From Kribbella sp. NBC_01245 (GTDB lineage Bacteria; Actinomycetota; Actinomycetes; Propionibacteriales; Kribbellaceae): a stretch of 64,000 nucleotides of DNA. The notes under the pieces are model-generated. The model was not told where the DNA came from. It was given only the letters and a program-made list of their open reading frames with translations, and did not search any database. Positions 9,183 through 18,448 of the stretch are shown here, one piece after another (within the stretch, counting starts at the first letter, position 1; each line of letters starts with the position of its first letter). Where the stretch lies: contig NZ_CP108487.1 in NCBI RefSeq assembly GCF_036226525.1, positions 1,488,001 through 1,552,000 on the forward strand. Direction: 5' to 3'. The position numbers and the translations under genes are program-made.

Positions 9183-10141
9183 TGCGGCTGGCCCATCGCG
9201 GGCAGGGGCTGGCCATTGAGCGCCATCATCACCCGCTGGGCGCTACCACCGAGGTCGAGGCGATCCACCAGCTCGAGCCACGCCTCGGGATGCTTGACCT
9301 CACCCGGCAGATGCGCGTCGAATGGTCCGACCGGCGCGTCCGTCGCCACGGCCACGACCTTCGGCGCGACGTCCAGGTAGTCGGCGGAGTCGAGGATCTT
9401 CCGTTTCACCGACGGCGACATCGGTGTGGCGGGATCGGCGGCCGCGGCCCGGATCGCGTCGAGATCGCCGTACGTCGTGATGAGCGAGGCGGCCGTTTTC
9501 TCGCCCACACCCTTCACACCCGGCAGACCGTCCGAGGCGTCGCCGCGGAGCGTGGCGAAGTCGGCATAGCGGTTGGCGGGGATCGTGTACTTCGCGAGCA
9601 GCGCCGCCTCGTTCAGCACGTCCGCCCGGCCGACGCCCTTGGCCGCGGTGTAGATGACCCGGATATCGCGCGAGTCGTCGATCAGCTGGAAGAGGTCCCG
9701 GTCGCCCGTCACCACGTCGACCGGCATCTGCGCGCGGTGGGCCAACGTGCCGATCACGTCGTCGGCCTCGTGGTCCGCTGCACCCACGATCGGGATGCCG
9801 AGGGCGTCGAGGCACTCGCGGATCAGCGGCACCTGCAGCTCGAGGCGGTCGGGCACGTCCTCGACCTGCTCGCCACCCTTGGCGACGTACTCGACCCGCT
9901 GCGCCTTGTACGACGGGATCAGCGCGACTCGCCAGGACGGGCGCCAGTTGTCGTCCCAGCAGGCGACCAAGTGGGTCGGGTGGTGGTTGTCGATCAGTCG
10001 CGCGATGAAGTCGAGCAGCCCGCGCACGGCGTTGGTCGGCGTACCGTCCAGGGCCTTCATGGTGTCGGGGACACCGAAGAACGCCCGGAAGTACAGCGAG
10101 GCGGTGTCGAGCAGCATCAACCGGTCGGGAGAGTCAGACAT
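9179..10141 (-). CDS. 5'-3' exonuclease (PolA N-terminal-type, flap endonuclease)
   Basis: 320 residues, the size of stand-alone actinobacterial 5'-3' exonucleases related to the N-terminal domain of DNA polymerase I. Acidic metal-binding motifs are visible: LLDTASLYFRAFF, ACWDDNWRPSWR, DHEADDVIGTLA, VVTGDRDLFQL, and the helix-hairpin-helix region LRGDASDGLPGVKGVGEKTA. It would remove RNA primers and flaps during repair and replication. ATG 10141 is preferred over an in-frame TTG at 10147; GAAAG is upstream. Confidence 0.9.
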   Translation of the reverse strand: MSDSPDRLMLLDTASLYFRAFFGVPDTMKALDGTPTNAVRGLLDFIARLIDNHHPTHLVACWDDNWRPSWRVALIPSYKAQRVEYVAKGGEQVEDVPDRLELQVPLIRECLDALGIPIVGAADHEADDVIGTLAHRAQMPVDVVTGDRDLFQLIDDSRDIRVIYTAAKGVGRADVLNEAALLAKYTIPANRYADFATLRGDASDGLPGVKGVGEKTAASLITTYGDLDAIRAAAADPATPMSPSVKRKILDSADYLDVAPKVVAVATDAPVGPFDAHLPGEVKHPEAWLELVDRLDLGGSAQRVMMALNGQPLPAMGQPQ

Positions 10142-10188
10142 GGGCAAATGCTTTCATGCCCGGTACCGGCGGCAGTAGGGTCTCCAGG

Positions 10189-10629
10189 ATGGAGGACCTG
10201 GATCGCAAGATCGTCGCCCTGCTCGCCACCGACGGCAGGATGAGTTTCACCGACCTCGGTAAGGCGACGGGCCTGTCGACCTCAGCCGTGCACCAGCGGG
10301 TGAAGCGGCTCGAGCAGCGCGGCGTAATTCAGGGGTACGTGGCAACGATCAACCACGACGCCCTGGAGCTGCCGCTGACCGCGCTGATCTCGATCCGGCC
10401 GATAGACCCGTCCCAGCCGGACGACTCGCCCGAGCGGTTGCGAGAGGTCCGCGAGATCGAGTCCTGCTACTCGGTCGCCGGCGACTCGAGCTACATCCTC
10501 ATCGTCCGCGTCGCCACACCCGGCAAACTCGAAGAACTCCTCGCCGTCATCCGCGCCAAGGCCAACGTCTCCACCACCACGACGATCGTCCTCTCGACCC
10601 CGTACGAACGCCGCCCACCCGCCGTGTGA
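10189..10629 (+). CDS. Lrp/AsnC family transcriptional regulator
   Basis: 146 residues: an AsnC-type winged helix-turn-helix (MEDLDRKIVALLATDGR, LGKATGLSTSAVHQRVKRLE) and an RAM ligand domain (LTALISIRPID to TTTIVLSTPYERR). ATG 10189 follows a weak CCAGG. Lrp proteins sense amino acids, and this gene converges on kamA, the first gene of the lysine locus. It is a good candidate regulator of that locus, by proximity only. Confidence 0.88.
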   Translation: MEDLDRKIVALLATDGRMSFTDLGKATGLSTSAVHQRVKRLEQRGVIQGYVATINHDALELPLTALISIRPIDPSQPDDSPERLREVREIESCYSVAGDSSYILIVRVATPGKLEELLAVIRAKANVSTTTTIVLSTPYERRPPAV

Positions 10630-10681
10630 CCCGGACCGCGCGCCCGCGAGCGCTTTCTTTGCGACGGCGAGCCCACCAGCA

Positions 10682-10784
10682 CTTTTCTTTGCGACGAGTG
10701 GACGCGTTTTGCCGCTCGTCCGCTGCCTGTCAGGTGCAGGCTGCCTCGCTGCGGCAAAACGCGTCCACTCGTCGCAAAGAAAAG
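10682..10784. repeat. Perfect 34-base inverted repeat between convergent genes
   Basis: Arms 10682-10715 and 10751-10784 are exact reverse complements over 34 bases, with a 35-base spacer. The left arm begins CTTTTCTTTGCGACGAGTGG and contains GCGTTTTGCCGC. An extra partial copy, GCTTTCTTTGCGACG, lies at 10652-10666. The element fills the gap between the Lrp gene (rightward) and kamA (leftward). The hairpin would end in an A- or T-rich tract on either strand, so it may act as a bidirectional terminator. Confidence 0.85.
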
Positions 10785-10805
10785 GCGGCTTGGCCGGCTG
10801 CGACG

Positions 10806-12281
10806 TCAGGTGATCTGGATCAGCTTCTGCGACTCCGAGGCGCCTCGGGACGCGGCGGCGCGGCGTTCGGCTTCGGCCAGGGAGTCGCCCGCGTGTTGCG
10901 TCCACCAGGCCTGGCCCTCGGCGGGAAGCGTGTCGATGGGGTCGTAGTACTCGTACTGCCGGTTCAACGCCTCCGGGTCCTGGTGCTCGATCCCAGTGCG
11001 GTAGTTCTTCCGCCAGTACGAAATCCCGCGCACCTCGTCGTACTCGTCCAGCTGGTGCACCCAGCGCTTACCGACATACGGCACGTCGCACACGATCCGC
11101 GGCGTAGCGAAGCCCGGGAGGTACCCGAGCATCCCGTGCTGCAAGTGCTGCGCGTCCCGGACCGATACCCGCCAGTGCTCGGAGAACGGGATCATGTCGC
11201 ACATGTAGAAGTAGTACGGCGTGATGGTCGCGCCGTCGAGCAACGCGAAGCACAGATCCAGCAACTGCGGCACAGAGTCGTTAACCCCGCGCATCAGCAC
11301 GCCCTGGTTCCGTACGTCGCGCAGCCCCGCCTCGAACATCGCCTTGGTCGCCTCGGCCACTAGAGGCGTCACCGACTGAGCAGCGTTGACGTGGGTATGC
11401 ATGGCGATCATCACGCCACGCTCCCGGCCAAGACGCGCCACTCGCTCCACACCGGCCCGTACGTCGTCCGAGAGCCAGTGCTGCGGCATACCCATCAGAG
11501 CCTTCGTGGCGAGCCGGATGTCGCGGATGTTCTCAATCTCCAGCAGGCTAGTCAGGAACGACTCCAGCCGCGGCCAGGGCATATTCGCCACATCGCCACC
11601 TGACACGACGACGTCCCGGACGCCGGGGGAGCGACGCAGGTAGTCGAGCATGTCGTCCAGGCGCTGCTGCGGCTTGATCGTGAACTTCAGCTTCTCGATC
11701 ACCGGCGTGGAGTTGCCGACGAGGTCCATCCGGGTGCAGTGACCGCAGTACTGCGGGCAGGTCGGCAGGATCTCCGCCAGCACCTTGGTCGGATAGCGGT
11801 GGGTCAACCCCTCCGTGGCCCACATCTCGTGCTCGTGCAGTGAGTCGCGCGCCGCGTGCGGGTGTGACGGCCAGTCGATCCTCCGATCGGTGAACACCGG
11901 CAGCATGTAGCGGCGGACCGGGTCCGCGTAGAACTCTTCGGTGTACGCCGATCCGGCCGCGGCACCAGCAGGAACGATCGTGTTGAGCATCTGCGGCGGC
12001 AGCAGCATCGACATGGTCGCGCGCTCGGCCTGGTCCCGCTCGAGGTCGGCGTACACCCGGTCCTCGAGCAGGTCGCCCATCACGTCACGCAGCTGCTTCA
12101 CGTTCTTCACGCAATGCGAGCGCTGCCACTGGACGGATCGCCACTCCTCGTCCGTGACGTCCTTGTAGCCCGGCATCCGGGTCCAGTCCGGCTCCGTCAG
12201 TTCGACCCGGCTGTACGCATACGGCTGCTCAGCCAGTGAGTCGACGGCGGCGGTGACGGCCGGGTTGATCAGATCGGTCAC
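10806..12281 (-). CDS. kamA: Lysine 2,3-aminomutase (radical SAM)
   Basis: 491 residues. The radical-SAM cluster motif CPQYCGHC (CX3CX2C) is in the first half, preceded by HRYPTKVLAEILPT. VVVSGGDVANMPW is the SAM-binding glycine stretch. The family converts L-lysine to L-beta-lysine using PLP, SAM and a 4Fe-4S cluster. GTG 12281 is chosen because GGGAGG sits just upstream; the open frame continues further. It is divergent from kdd, which starts the rest of the lysine-degradation operon, so this is very likely the first step. Substrate specificity was not proven from sequence. Confidence 0.85.
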   Translation of the reverse strand: MTDLINPAVTAAVDSLAEQPYAYSRVELTEPDWTRMPGYKDVTDEEWRSVQWQRSHCVKNVKQLRDVMGDLLEDRVYADLERDQAERATMSMLLPPQMLNTIVPAGAAAGSAYTEEFYADPVRRYMLPVFTDRRIDWPSHPHAARDSLHEHEMWATEGLTHRYPTKVLAEILPTCPQYCGHCTRMDLVGNSTPVIEKLKFTIKPQQRLDDMLDYLRRSPGVRDVVVSGGDVANMPWPRLESFLTSLLEIENIRDIRLATKALMGMPQHWLSDDVRAGVERVARLGRERGVMIAMHTHVNAAQSVTPLVAEATKAMFEAGLRDVRNQGVLMRGVNDSVPQLLDLCFALLDGATITPYYFYMCDMIPFSEHWRVSVRDAQHLQHGMLGYLPGFATPRIVCDVPYVGKRWVHQLDEYDEVRGISYWRKNYRTGIEHQDPEALNRQYEYYDPIDTLPAEGQAWWTQHAGDSLAEAERRAAASRGASESQKLIQIT

Positions 12282-12468
12282 GCGAGTCCTCCCAGGGGCT
12301 CCACGACGTGGTGGTTTCATGTGAGGATAGCGATAGAACGTCCTCTAGATGCAACAGTACGCCGCAAGATTTCCTCTCAACAACCGCAGAAGTAGTATTT
12401 TGCGCGGCCGTGAGGCGTAATGACGCAGACACCACGAACAGCCGAAAGACCTAGATACAGGAGGCGAA

Positions 12469-13542
12469 GTGCCGACCAGAGCCGGTTCACCCGTAGGCCT
12501 GCACCGGGTGCTCGAGCCCGCGGGCGTGCTGCCCCAGGCGGCGCAGCGCCTCGACCCGACGCCCGAGTTGTGGCCGGACGAGGTCCGCATCAGCGTCGAA
12601 CGGCTCAACCTGGACGCCGCGTCGTACCGGCAGTTGGCCGAGGCGCACGGCGGTGATGGCGAGCGAGTGAAGAAGGCCGTGCTCGACATCATCGAGGCGC
12701 GCGGCAAGATGCAGAACCCGGTCACCGGATCGGGCGGCATGCTCGTCGGCGTGGTCGACGAGGCCGGCCCGGAATCGCCTCTCGGCGTACGCAAGGGAGA
12801 CCGGGTCGCGACCCTCGTCTCGCTGACGCTGACGCCGCTCCAGATCACCGACGGTCTGGCGCGTTGGGACGGCGGGAGCGAGCAGGTTCCGGCCGAGGGG
12901 CACGCCATTCTGTTCGCCCGGTCGATTGTCGCGAAGCTGCCCGATGACCTCGCGCCGGAGCTGTCGTTGGCCGTGATGGACGTCTGCGGCGCACCTGCGC
13001 TGACCGCTCGGATAGTGCAACAGTATGTCGACAAAGGCATAAAGCCTGTCGTGTCAGTAATTGGCGCCGCAGGTAAGAGTGGCTCGCTTTCGCTGGCCGC
13101 GGCCGGCCGGGCCGGAGCCGTCCGGACGATCGGCGTCGTGCCGTTCGAGCGTGAGGCGCAGAGCATGCAAGCCGCCGGCCTGGCCGACGTGGTGACCATC
13201 GCGGATGCGCGCGATCCGGTCGCGTTGGCCAAGGCGGTCGAGGAGGCTGGCGGACCGGCCGACATCACCGTGGTCTGCGTGGACGTGCCCGGTTGCGAGC
13301 ATGGCGCCGTACTCGCCACAGCCGCTGGTGGCACGGTCATCTTCTTCTCGATGGCGACGTCGTTCTCGGCGGCGGCCCTTGGTGCCGAGGGGCTCGCGGC
13401 GGACGTGACGATGCTCGTCGGGAACGGCTATGTGCCGGGACATGCCGACTATGCGATGGAGCTGCTGCGGACCGAATCCGGCGTACGGCAGCTGTTCGAG
13501 GCGAGGCTGGCGGCCGAGGCGGAGCGCGAGAGGCAGGATTAG
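12469..13542 (+). CDS. kdd: L-erythro-3,5-diaminohexanoate dehydrogenase
   Basis: 357 residues; GTG 12469 has AGGAGG upstream. The Rossmann core starts at VVSVIGAAGKSGSLS, and GKMQNPVTGSGGMLVG is characteristic of the 3,5-diaminohexanoate dehydrogenase family. The enzyme oxidatively deaminates L-erythro-3,5-diaminohexanoate to 5-amino-3-oxohexanoate with NAD(P), the step after lysine 5,6-aminomutase in lysine fermentation. It is the first gene of a tightly packed operon ending with kal. Upstream (12282-12468) is an AT-richer region that could hold the control sites shared with kamA. Confidence 0.85.
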   Translation: MPTRAGSPVGLHRVLEPAGVLPQAAQRLDPTPELWPDEVRISVERLNLDAASYRQLAEAHGGDGERVKKAVLDIIEARGKMQNPVTGSGGMLVGVVDEAGPESPLGVRKGDRVATLVSLTLTPLQITDGLARWDGGSEQVPAEGHAILFARSIVAKLPDDLAPELSLAVMDVCGAPALTARIVQQYVDKGIKPVVSVIGAAGKSGSLSLAAAGRAGAVRTIGVVPFEREAQSMQAAGLADVVTIADARDPVALAKAVEEAGGPADITVVCVDVPGCEHGAVLATAAGGTVIFFSMATSFSAAALGAEGLAADVTMLVGNGYVPGHADYAMELLRTESGVRQLFEARLAAEAERERQD

Positions 13543-13546
13543 CTCT

Positions 13547-15142
13547 GTGCGCACACTCCTGACCAATGGTTCCGTCTATTCGCCCGCCGACCCCCACGCG
13601 ACCGCCATCGCCTTCGACGACGGGGTGGTGACGTGGATCGGTGACGACACCGGCGCCGCGTCGTACGCCAACGGCGCCGATGAGGTCATCGACCTGCAAG
13701 GCCGCCTGGTCACGCCCGCCTTCGTGGACTCCCACGTGCATTCAGGGATGACCGGCTTCAAGCTGCTAGGCATCGACCTCGGAGCTCCGGCGACGCTGGC
13801 CGATGCCCTGGACGCCGTGCGGGATCACGCGGCGAAGCACGACGGCCTCGTGCTCGGGTTCGGCTGGGACGAGACGCGCTGGCCCGAGCATCGCGTGCCG
13901 ACCGGCGCCGAGCTCGAGAACGCCGCGCCCGGTCGCCTGATCTACCTGTCCCGGGTCGACGGCCACTCCGCGGTCATCTCGCCCGCGCTCGCCGCCAAGG
14001 TGCCGGACCTCGCGGCACAGCCCGGCTGGACCGAGGACGGCCGCGCCGAGCGCACCGCCCACCACGTCGTACGGGATGCCATCGCCAAGATGATCCCGGA
14101 CCACCAGCGCCGTGCCGCGTTGCAGGCCTCGCTGGAGGCGGCCGCACGGCTCGGCATCGGGTCGATCCACGAGCTCGGTGCCCCGCACATCTGTCCGGCC
14201 GACGACATGCTCGTGATCAAGGAGCTCGCGGCCTCGATGGGTCTGCACGTCGTCACGTATTGGGGTGAGCTCGGCGCCTTCGCAAAGGCTCGCGAACTCG
14301 GTGTCGCCGGCCTCGCGGGCGACCTGGTCGCCGATGGCGCGGTCGGTTCGCGGACGGCTGCCATGAGCACGCCGTACGCCGACGCCGGTCATACCTGCGG
14401 GCACGCCTACCTGACGGCTGACGAGGTCGCCGAGCACGTCATCGGCTGTACGACGAACGGGCTGCAGGCGGGTTTCCACTGCATCGGTGATGCCGGGGTC
14501 GGCGCCGTCGTCGAGGGTTTCGCGAAGGCCTCGGACAAACTCGGCGCGGTCGAACTCGTCGCGGCGCGCCATCGCCTCGAGCACGTCGAGATGATCGACG
14601 CGGCCGGGATCGACATTCTGAGCAAGAACGGCGTCGTGGCGAGCGTGCAGCCGATGTTCGACGCGCTCTGGGGCGGCGCCGAGGGCATGTACGCCGAACG
14701 GCTGGGCGATCGCTGGCAAGGGATGAACCCGTACGCCTCGATGGCCCGTGCGGGTGTCGCCCTGGCCTTCGGCTCGGACAGCCCGGTCACCGCGCTCGAC
14801 CCGTGGGGAGGCGTTCGCGCCGCCGCGTGGCACCAGACGCCGTCGGAGCGCATCACCGTGCGCGCGGCCTTCGCGGCCCACACTCGCGGCGGCTGGCGAG
14901 CGGCCGGGATCGATGACGCGGGAGTGCTCGCGCCCGGGACGGCAGCGACGTACGCCGTCTGGGATCTGAGCACCGATTTGGTCGTGCAGACGCCGGACGA
15001 GCGGGTGGCCGCCTGGTCGACCGACGTCCGTGCGGGAGTGCCCGTGCTGCCGGATTTGCAGCCTGATTCCGACCTGCCGACGTGTCTGCGGACCGTCGTC
15101 GGTGGGCGGGTTGTCTACGAGAGCGAAGGATGGCGCACGTGA
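13547..15142 (+). CDS. YtcJ-like amidohydrolase in the lysine operon
   Basis: 531 residues. The amidohydrolase signature FVDSHVHSGMTG is near residue 60, HRLEHVEM is mid-protein, and FGSDSPVTALDPW gives the C-terminal metal Asp, as in YtcJ/NfdA-type members. GTG 13547 begins five bases after the kdd stop; its own stop overlaps the kamD start. This family cleaves amides or formamides and is not a classical part of lysine fermentation. Its tight packing between kdd and kamD suggests a role in the pathway, for example releasing an acylated intermediate; that is inference. Confidence 0.8.
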   Translation: MRTLLTNGSVYSPADPHATAIAFDDGVVTWIGDDTGAASYANGADEVIDLQGRLVTPAFVDSHVHSGMTGFKLLGIDLGAPATLADALDAVRDHAAKHDGLVLGFGWDETRWPEHRVPTGAELENAAPGRLIYLSRVDGHSAVISPALAAKVPDLAAQPGWTEDGRAERTAHHVVRDAIAKMIPDHQRRAALQASLEAAARLGIGSIHELGAPHICPADDMLVIKELAASMGLHVVTYWGELGAFAKARELGVAGLAGDLVADGAVGSRTAAMSTPYADAGHTCGHAYLTADEVAEHVIGCTTNGLQAGFHCIGDAGVGAVVEGFAKASDKLGAVELVAARHRLEHVEMIDAAGIDILSKNGVVASVQPMFDALWGGAEGMYAERLGDRWQGMNPYASMARAGVALAFGSDSPVTALDPWGGVRAAAWHQTPSERITVRAAFAAHTRGGWRAAGIDDAGVLAPGTAATYAVWDLSTDLVVQTPDERVAAWSTDVRAGVPVLPDLQPDSDLPTCLRTVVGGRVVYESEGWRT

Positions 15143-16707
15143 GCCGTGCCGTGAAAAAGCTGGACCTGGATCCGGTCACCGTCCGGAAGGCCCGGTCGCT
15201 GGCGCGCAAGGCCGGCCGGCCGATCGTGAACCTGGCCAAGCAGCACACCACCGTGTCGGTGGAGCGTGCCGTGCTGCGCCTGGCCGGGCTGACCGGTGCC
15301 GACAGCGACGGCATCCCCTGGGTGAACCGGCTCGCGGACACCGTCCGGGCCGACGTCGGGCTGGAGCACGGGCTCGCGCTGCCGGTGTGGGACGCGTTGG
15401 TGCGTGGTGAGGCCGAGGACTTGTCCGTGCTGGCGCAGAAGGCCGCATCGGGTTCGGTCACGTTCCGCCTGCCGGAGGGGCGCGACGCCGTACGGGCCCG
15501 GTCTGCCGCGCGGAAGGCCGCGTCGGTCGGGATGAAGCAGATCGACGGACGGCGTCGCGAGCGCGATCGCCTGATCAAGCGGCACGGCGATCCGAAGCAG
15601 CGGCCGTGGATCTACCTGATCGTGGCGACCGGGGACATCTACGAGGACATCCCGCAGGCCCAGGCAGCGGCGCGCGCGGGTGCGGACATCATCGCGGTGA
15701 TCCGGTCGACCGGGCAGTCGCTGCTCGACTACGTGCCCGAGGGCGCGACGCGGGAGGGCTTCGCCGGGACGTACGCCACGCAGGAGAACTTCCGGCTGAT
15801 GCGGGCCGCGCTGGATGAATCGTCGCGGGAGCTCGGGCGGTACATCCGGCTGACGAACTACGCGTCGGGTCTGTGCATGCCGGAGATCGCGACGCTGGCC
15901 GGGCTGCAGCGGCTCGACATGATGCTGAACGACTCGATGTACGGCATTCTCTTCCGCGATATCAACCCGATCCGGACGTTTGTGGACCAGCGGTTCAGCC
16001 GCCAGATCCACGCCCGTGCCGGGATCATCATCAACACCGGCGAGGACAACTACCTCACCACGGCGGACGCGGTCGACGCCGCGCACACGGTGACGGTCTC
16101 GCAGCTGCTGAACGAGTACTTCGCGAAGGAGGCCGGGCTCGAGGATTGGCAGCTCGGTCTGGGGCACGCGTTCGAGATCACGCCGGAAATTCCGGATTCG
16201 TTCCGTCTCGAATTGGCGCACGCAATGCTGGCCCGGCAGTTGTTCCCGGACGCGCCGTTGAAGTGGATGCCGCCGACGCGGCATATGACGGGTGACGTTT
16301 TCCGTGGGTATTTGCTGGACGGCTTCTTCAATCTCGTCGGCGCGCTGACCGGCCAGGGGATTCTGCTCGTCGGCATGATGACCGAGGCCGTGGTGACGCC
16401 GTGGATCTCCGACCGGGATCTCGCGCTGCAGAACGTGCGGTACGTGATGGGGGCCGCGGGCAACCTTCACGAGGACTTCCACCCGGCGCCGGACGGCTTC
16501 ATCGCTCAGCGCGCCCGCCAGGTTCTCGGTGAGTCGGTCGAGCTGCTCGAACGCATCGTGGACGACGGTCTGCTGAACGCGATCGGTGACGGCACCTTCG
16601 GCCTGATGAAGCGCCCTGCTGATGCGGGCCGCGGTCTCGAAGGTGTGGCGCGTCGTTCCTCGGAGTACTACAACCCGGCGATCGAGTTGCTGGAGGCAAC
16701 TTCATGA
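15139..16707 (+). CDS. kamD: Lysine 5,6-aminomutase alpha subunit
   Basis: 522 residues, the normal size of KamD. GTG 15139 overlaps the previous stop (GTGA) and has GAAGGA upstream. Recognisable parts include PWIYLIVATGDIYEDIPQAQ, ADIIAVIRSTGQSLLDYVPEGA and MYGILFRDINPIRTFVDQRF, conserved across the large subunit. With KamE it forms the adenosylcobalamin- and PLP-dependent enzyme that moves the terminal amino group of beta-lysine or D-lysine. The stop overlaps the kamE ATG. Confidence 0.93.
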   Translation: MSRAVKKLDLDPVTVRKARSLARKAGRPIVNLAKQHTTVSVERAVLRLAGLTGADSDGIPWVNRLADTVRADVGLEHGLALPVWDALVRGEAEDLSVLAQKAASGSVTFRLPEGRDAVRARSAARKAASVGMKQIDGRRRERDRLIKRHGDPKQRPWIYLIVATGDIYEDIPQAQAAARAGADIIAVIRSTGQSLLDYVPEGATREGFAGTYATQENFRLMRAALDESSRELGRYIRLTNYASGLCMPEIATLAGLQRLDMMLNDSMYGILFRDINPIRTFVDQRFSRQIHARAGIIINTGEDNYLTTADAVDAAHTVTVSQLLNEYFAKEAGLEDWQLGLGHAFEITPEIPDSFRLELAHAMLARQLFPDAPLKWMPPTRHMTGDVFRGYLLDGFFNLVGALTGQGILLVGMMTEAVVTPWISDRDLALQNVRYVMGAAGNLHEDFHPAPDGFIAQRARQVLGESVELLERIVDDGLLNAIGDGTFGLMKRPADAGRGLEGVARRSSEYYNPAIELLEATS

Positions 16708-17453
16708 GCATCATCAGGCCCTACGGGGACACCACTGGTGACGGCATGGTGCAGATGTCGTTCACGCTGCCCATCGCGCATGACAAGCGGGCCGAGGGTG
16801 CCGCCGTACAGCTCGCCAACAAGATGGGCATGGATCCGGCGCTGGTCGTGCACGCCAAGCCGATGGGGCCGGACTTCACCTTCTTCGTGGTCTACGGGCC
16901 GGTGAACCACCTGGTCGATACTTCGAAGGTCGAGGTGATGGAGCGGGACTACCCGCTGCTGTCGCCGAAGGACGCGAACCTTGCCATCCGCAAGGGTCTG
17001 CGTCGGCGGCTGACCGTGGTGGGCGCCTGCATCGGTACGGACGCGCACACCGTCGGGATCGACGCGATCATGAACATCAAGGGCTTCGCGGGAGAGAAGG
17101 GCCTGGAGTACTACCGCGAGATCAAGGTGGTGAACCTCGGCGCCCAGGTCGCCGTACCCGAGCTGGTACGACGTGCCAAGGCCGAGAAGGCGGACGCCAT
17201 CCTGGTCTCCCAGGTGGTGACCCAGCGGGAGGCGCACGTGCTCAACACCAAGGAGATGTCGGCCGCCTTCCGCGAGGCGTATGCCGAGCACGCGCGACCG
17301 GTATTGGTTGCCGGAGGCCCCCGTTTCACCGAGCAGATGGCGCCGGAGCTGGGCGTGGACCGGGTGTTCGGCCGTGGTACGACGCCCGGTGAAGTGGCGA
17401 GCTATCTCGTCGATGCCCTTGTCACCCGTCGTTCCTTGAGGAGTGCTTCATGA
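16704..17453 (+). CDS. kamE: Lysine 5,6-aminomutase beta subunit (B12 and PLP binding)
   Basis: 249 residues. The cobalamin motif DxHxxG is DAHTVG at 113-118, so His115 is the predicted lower cobalt ligand. Lys126 in NIKG stands 11 residues later, the same spacing as His133 and the PLP Lys144 of the clostridial enzyme. LVSQVVTQ and AGGPRF belong to the Rossmann B12 domain. The ATG overlaps the kamD stop and its own stop overlaps kal. Both cofactor residues appear intact, so the subunit should be functional. A cobT gene for B12 assembly lies 3 kb downstream. Confidence 0.93.
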   Translation: MSIIRPYGDTTGDGMVQMSFTLPIAHDKRAEGAAVQLANKMGMDPALVVHAKPMGPDFTFFVVYGPVNHLVDTSKVEVMERDYPLLSPKDANLAIRKGLRRRLTVVGACIGTDAHTVGIDAIMNIKGFAGEKGLEYYREIKVVNLGAQVAVPELVRRAKAEKADAILVSQVVTQREAHVLNTKEMSAAFREAYAEHARPVLVAGGPRFTEQMAPELGVDRVFGRGTTPGEVASYLVDALVTRRSLRSAS

Positions 17454-17863
17454 CCAACGCCTCGGTCGGTCTGACCGTCACGCATCGCCGGTACATCCCG
17501 TACAGCCACGCGCATTACGCCGGCAACCTGGTGGACGGTGCGTACGTGCTCGGTCTCTTCGGCGACGTCGCCACCGAGGTCTGCATTGTTGCCGACGGCG
17601 ACGAAGGCCTGTTCGCGTCGTACTCGGATGTTCAGTTCTTGCAGCCCTTGCGGGCCGGCGACATTGTGGAGGTGAAGGCAACCATCTCCCGGGTCGGCAA
17701 TCGCAGTAGGGAGATCACCTTCGAGGCATCGGTGGTGTGCCGCGGCCGGGCCGATCTGTCGGAGTCCGCGGCGGAGGTCCTGGCCGAGCCGTTGCTGATC
17801 ACCAAGGCCGTCGGAACGGTCGTCGTTCCTGTTTCAGATTCTGTTGCAGATAAGACACAGTAA
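17450..17863 (+). CDS. kal: 3-aminobutyryl-CoA ammonia lyase (hotdog fold)
   Basis: 137 residues, a single hotdog domain. HRRYIPYSHAHYAGNLVDGA is the family's N-terminal signature, and the rest (FLQPLRAGDIVEVKATI) is a typical hotdog strand set. The enzyme removes ammonia from L-3-aminobutyryl-CoA to give crotonyl-CoA, the last dedicated step of lysine fermentation. The ATG overlaps the kamE stop (ATGA). The preceding step, kce, which makes 3-aminobutyryl-CoA, is not adjacent as it is in most such clusters. Confidence 0.82.
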   Translation: MTNASVGLTVTHRRYIPYSHAHYAGNLVDGAYVLGLFGDVATEVCIVADGDEGLFASYSDVQFLQPLRAGDIVEVKATISRVGNRSREITFEASVVCRGRADLSESAAEVLAEPLLITKAVGTVVVPVSDSVADKTQ

Positions 17864-18191
17864 GCGCGCGATCTTCGCGGGGTGATCACGATCCGCGTCT
17901 TCATGACTCTGTAACGTGACGGGCCTTTCTTTGGCTCGTTGGGGGAGCGTGACGCTATACAGAGCGTGGCCGGTTTCGGCAAATGTGTAACAACGATCTG
18001 TCTGACCATCGCAGAGGTTGACACCAGCCTTTTGGGCGAGCAATGTTTTGCGAGTCGTCAGAACGAAATCTCCAACGGTTCAACAGAAGTTCGGCCACCG
18101 GATGATCCCGCGACGCTGACCAGGCCAGTGCCAGGCCTGAGTCGACGGGGGCTGAGATCCCTGGTGGTTAGCCCCCCGCGGGGCAGAGGTA

Positions 18192-18279
18192 AAAGAGGCT
18201 CGGCGCCCAGTAGACAACGGCCGAGCGGACCGCACCCAGCGGCCCGCCGTCCGGTCCGAAGGGTACGCCGAGCCTCTTT
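18192..18279. repeat. Hairpin with 14-base arms
   Basis: AAAGAGGCTCGGCG (18192-18205) pairs exactly with CGCCGAGCCTCTTT (18266-18279). Inside, CCC pairs with GGG and GGACCG with CGGTCC, so the whole segment can fold as one long stem. A T-rich stretch CTTTTTC follows on the plus strand, which would suit a terminator for the kal operon, though 330 bases downstream. Confidence 0.7.
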
Positions 18280-18448
18280 CCTTTTTCCCCCACCCGCGTC
18301 CCTTCCGCCGCACGCACTTCCGCGCCGCCGCGACCCTTTCCGCCCGCCGCCGCGGACTTCCTCGCGGGCCGCCGCGCACCGTCCGCCGGCTGGCCGCCGC
18401 CAACCCGCGCGGGCCCCATCCACCTCGCGACGTCCACCTCCTCCACCT

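Noticed and set aside
12282-12320. Longer N-terminus for KamA beginning MKPPRRGAP
   Set aside because: GGGAGG directly precedes GTG 12281, and the extra residues are not typical of the family.
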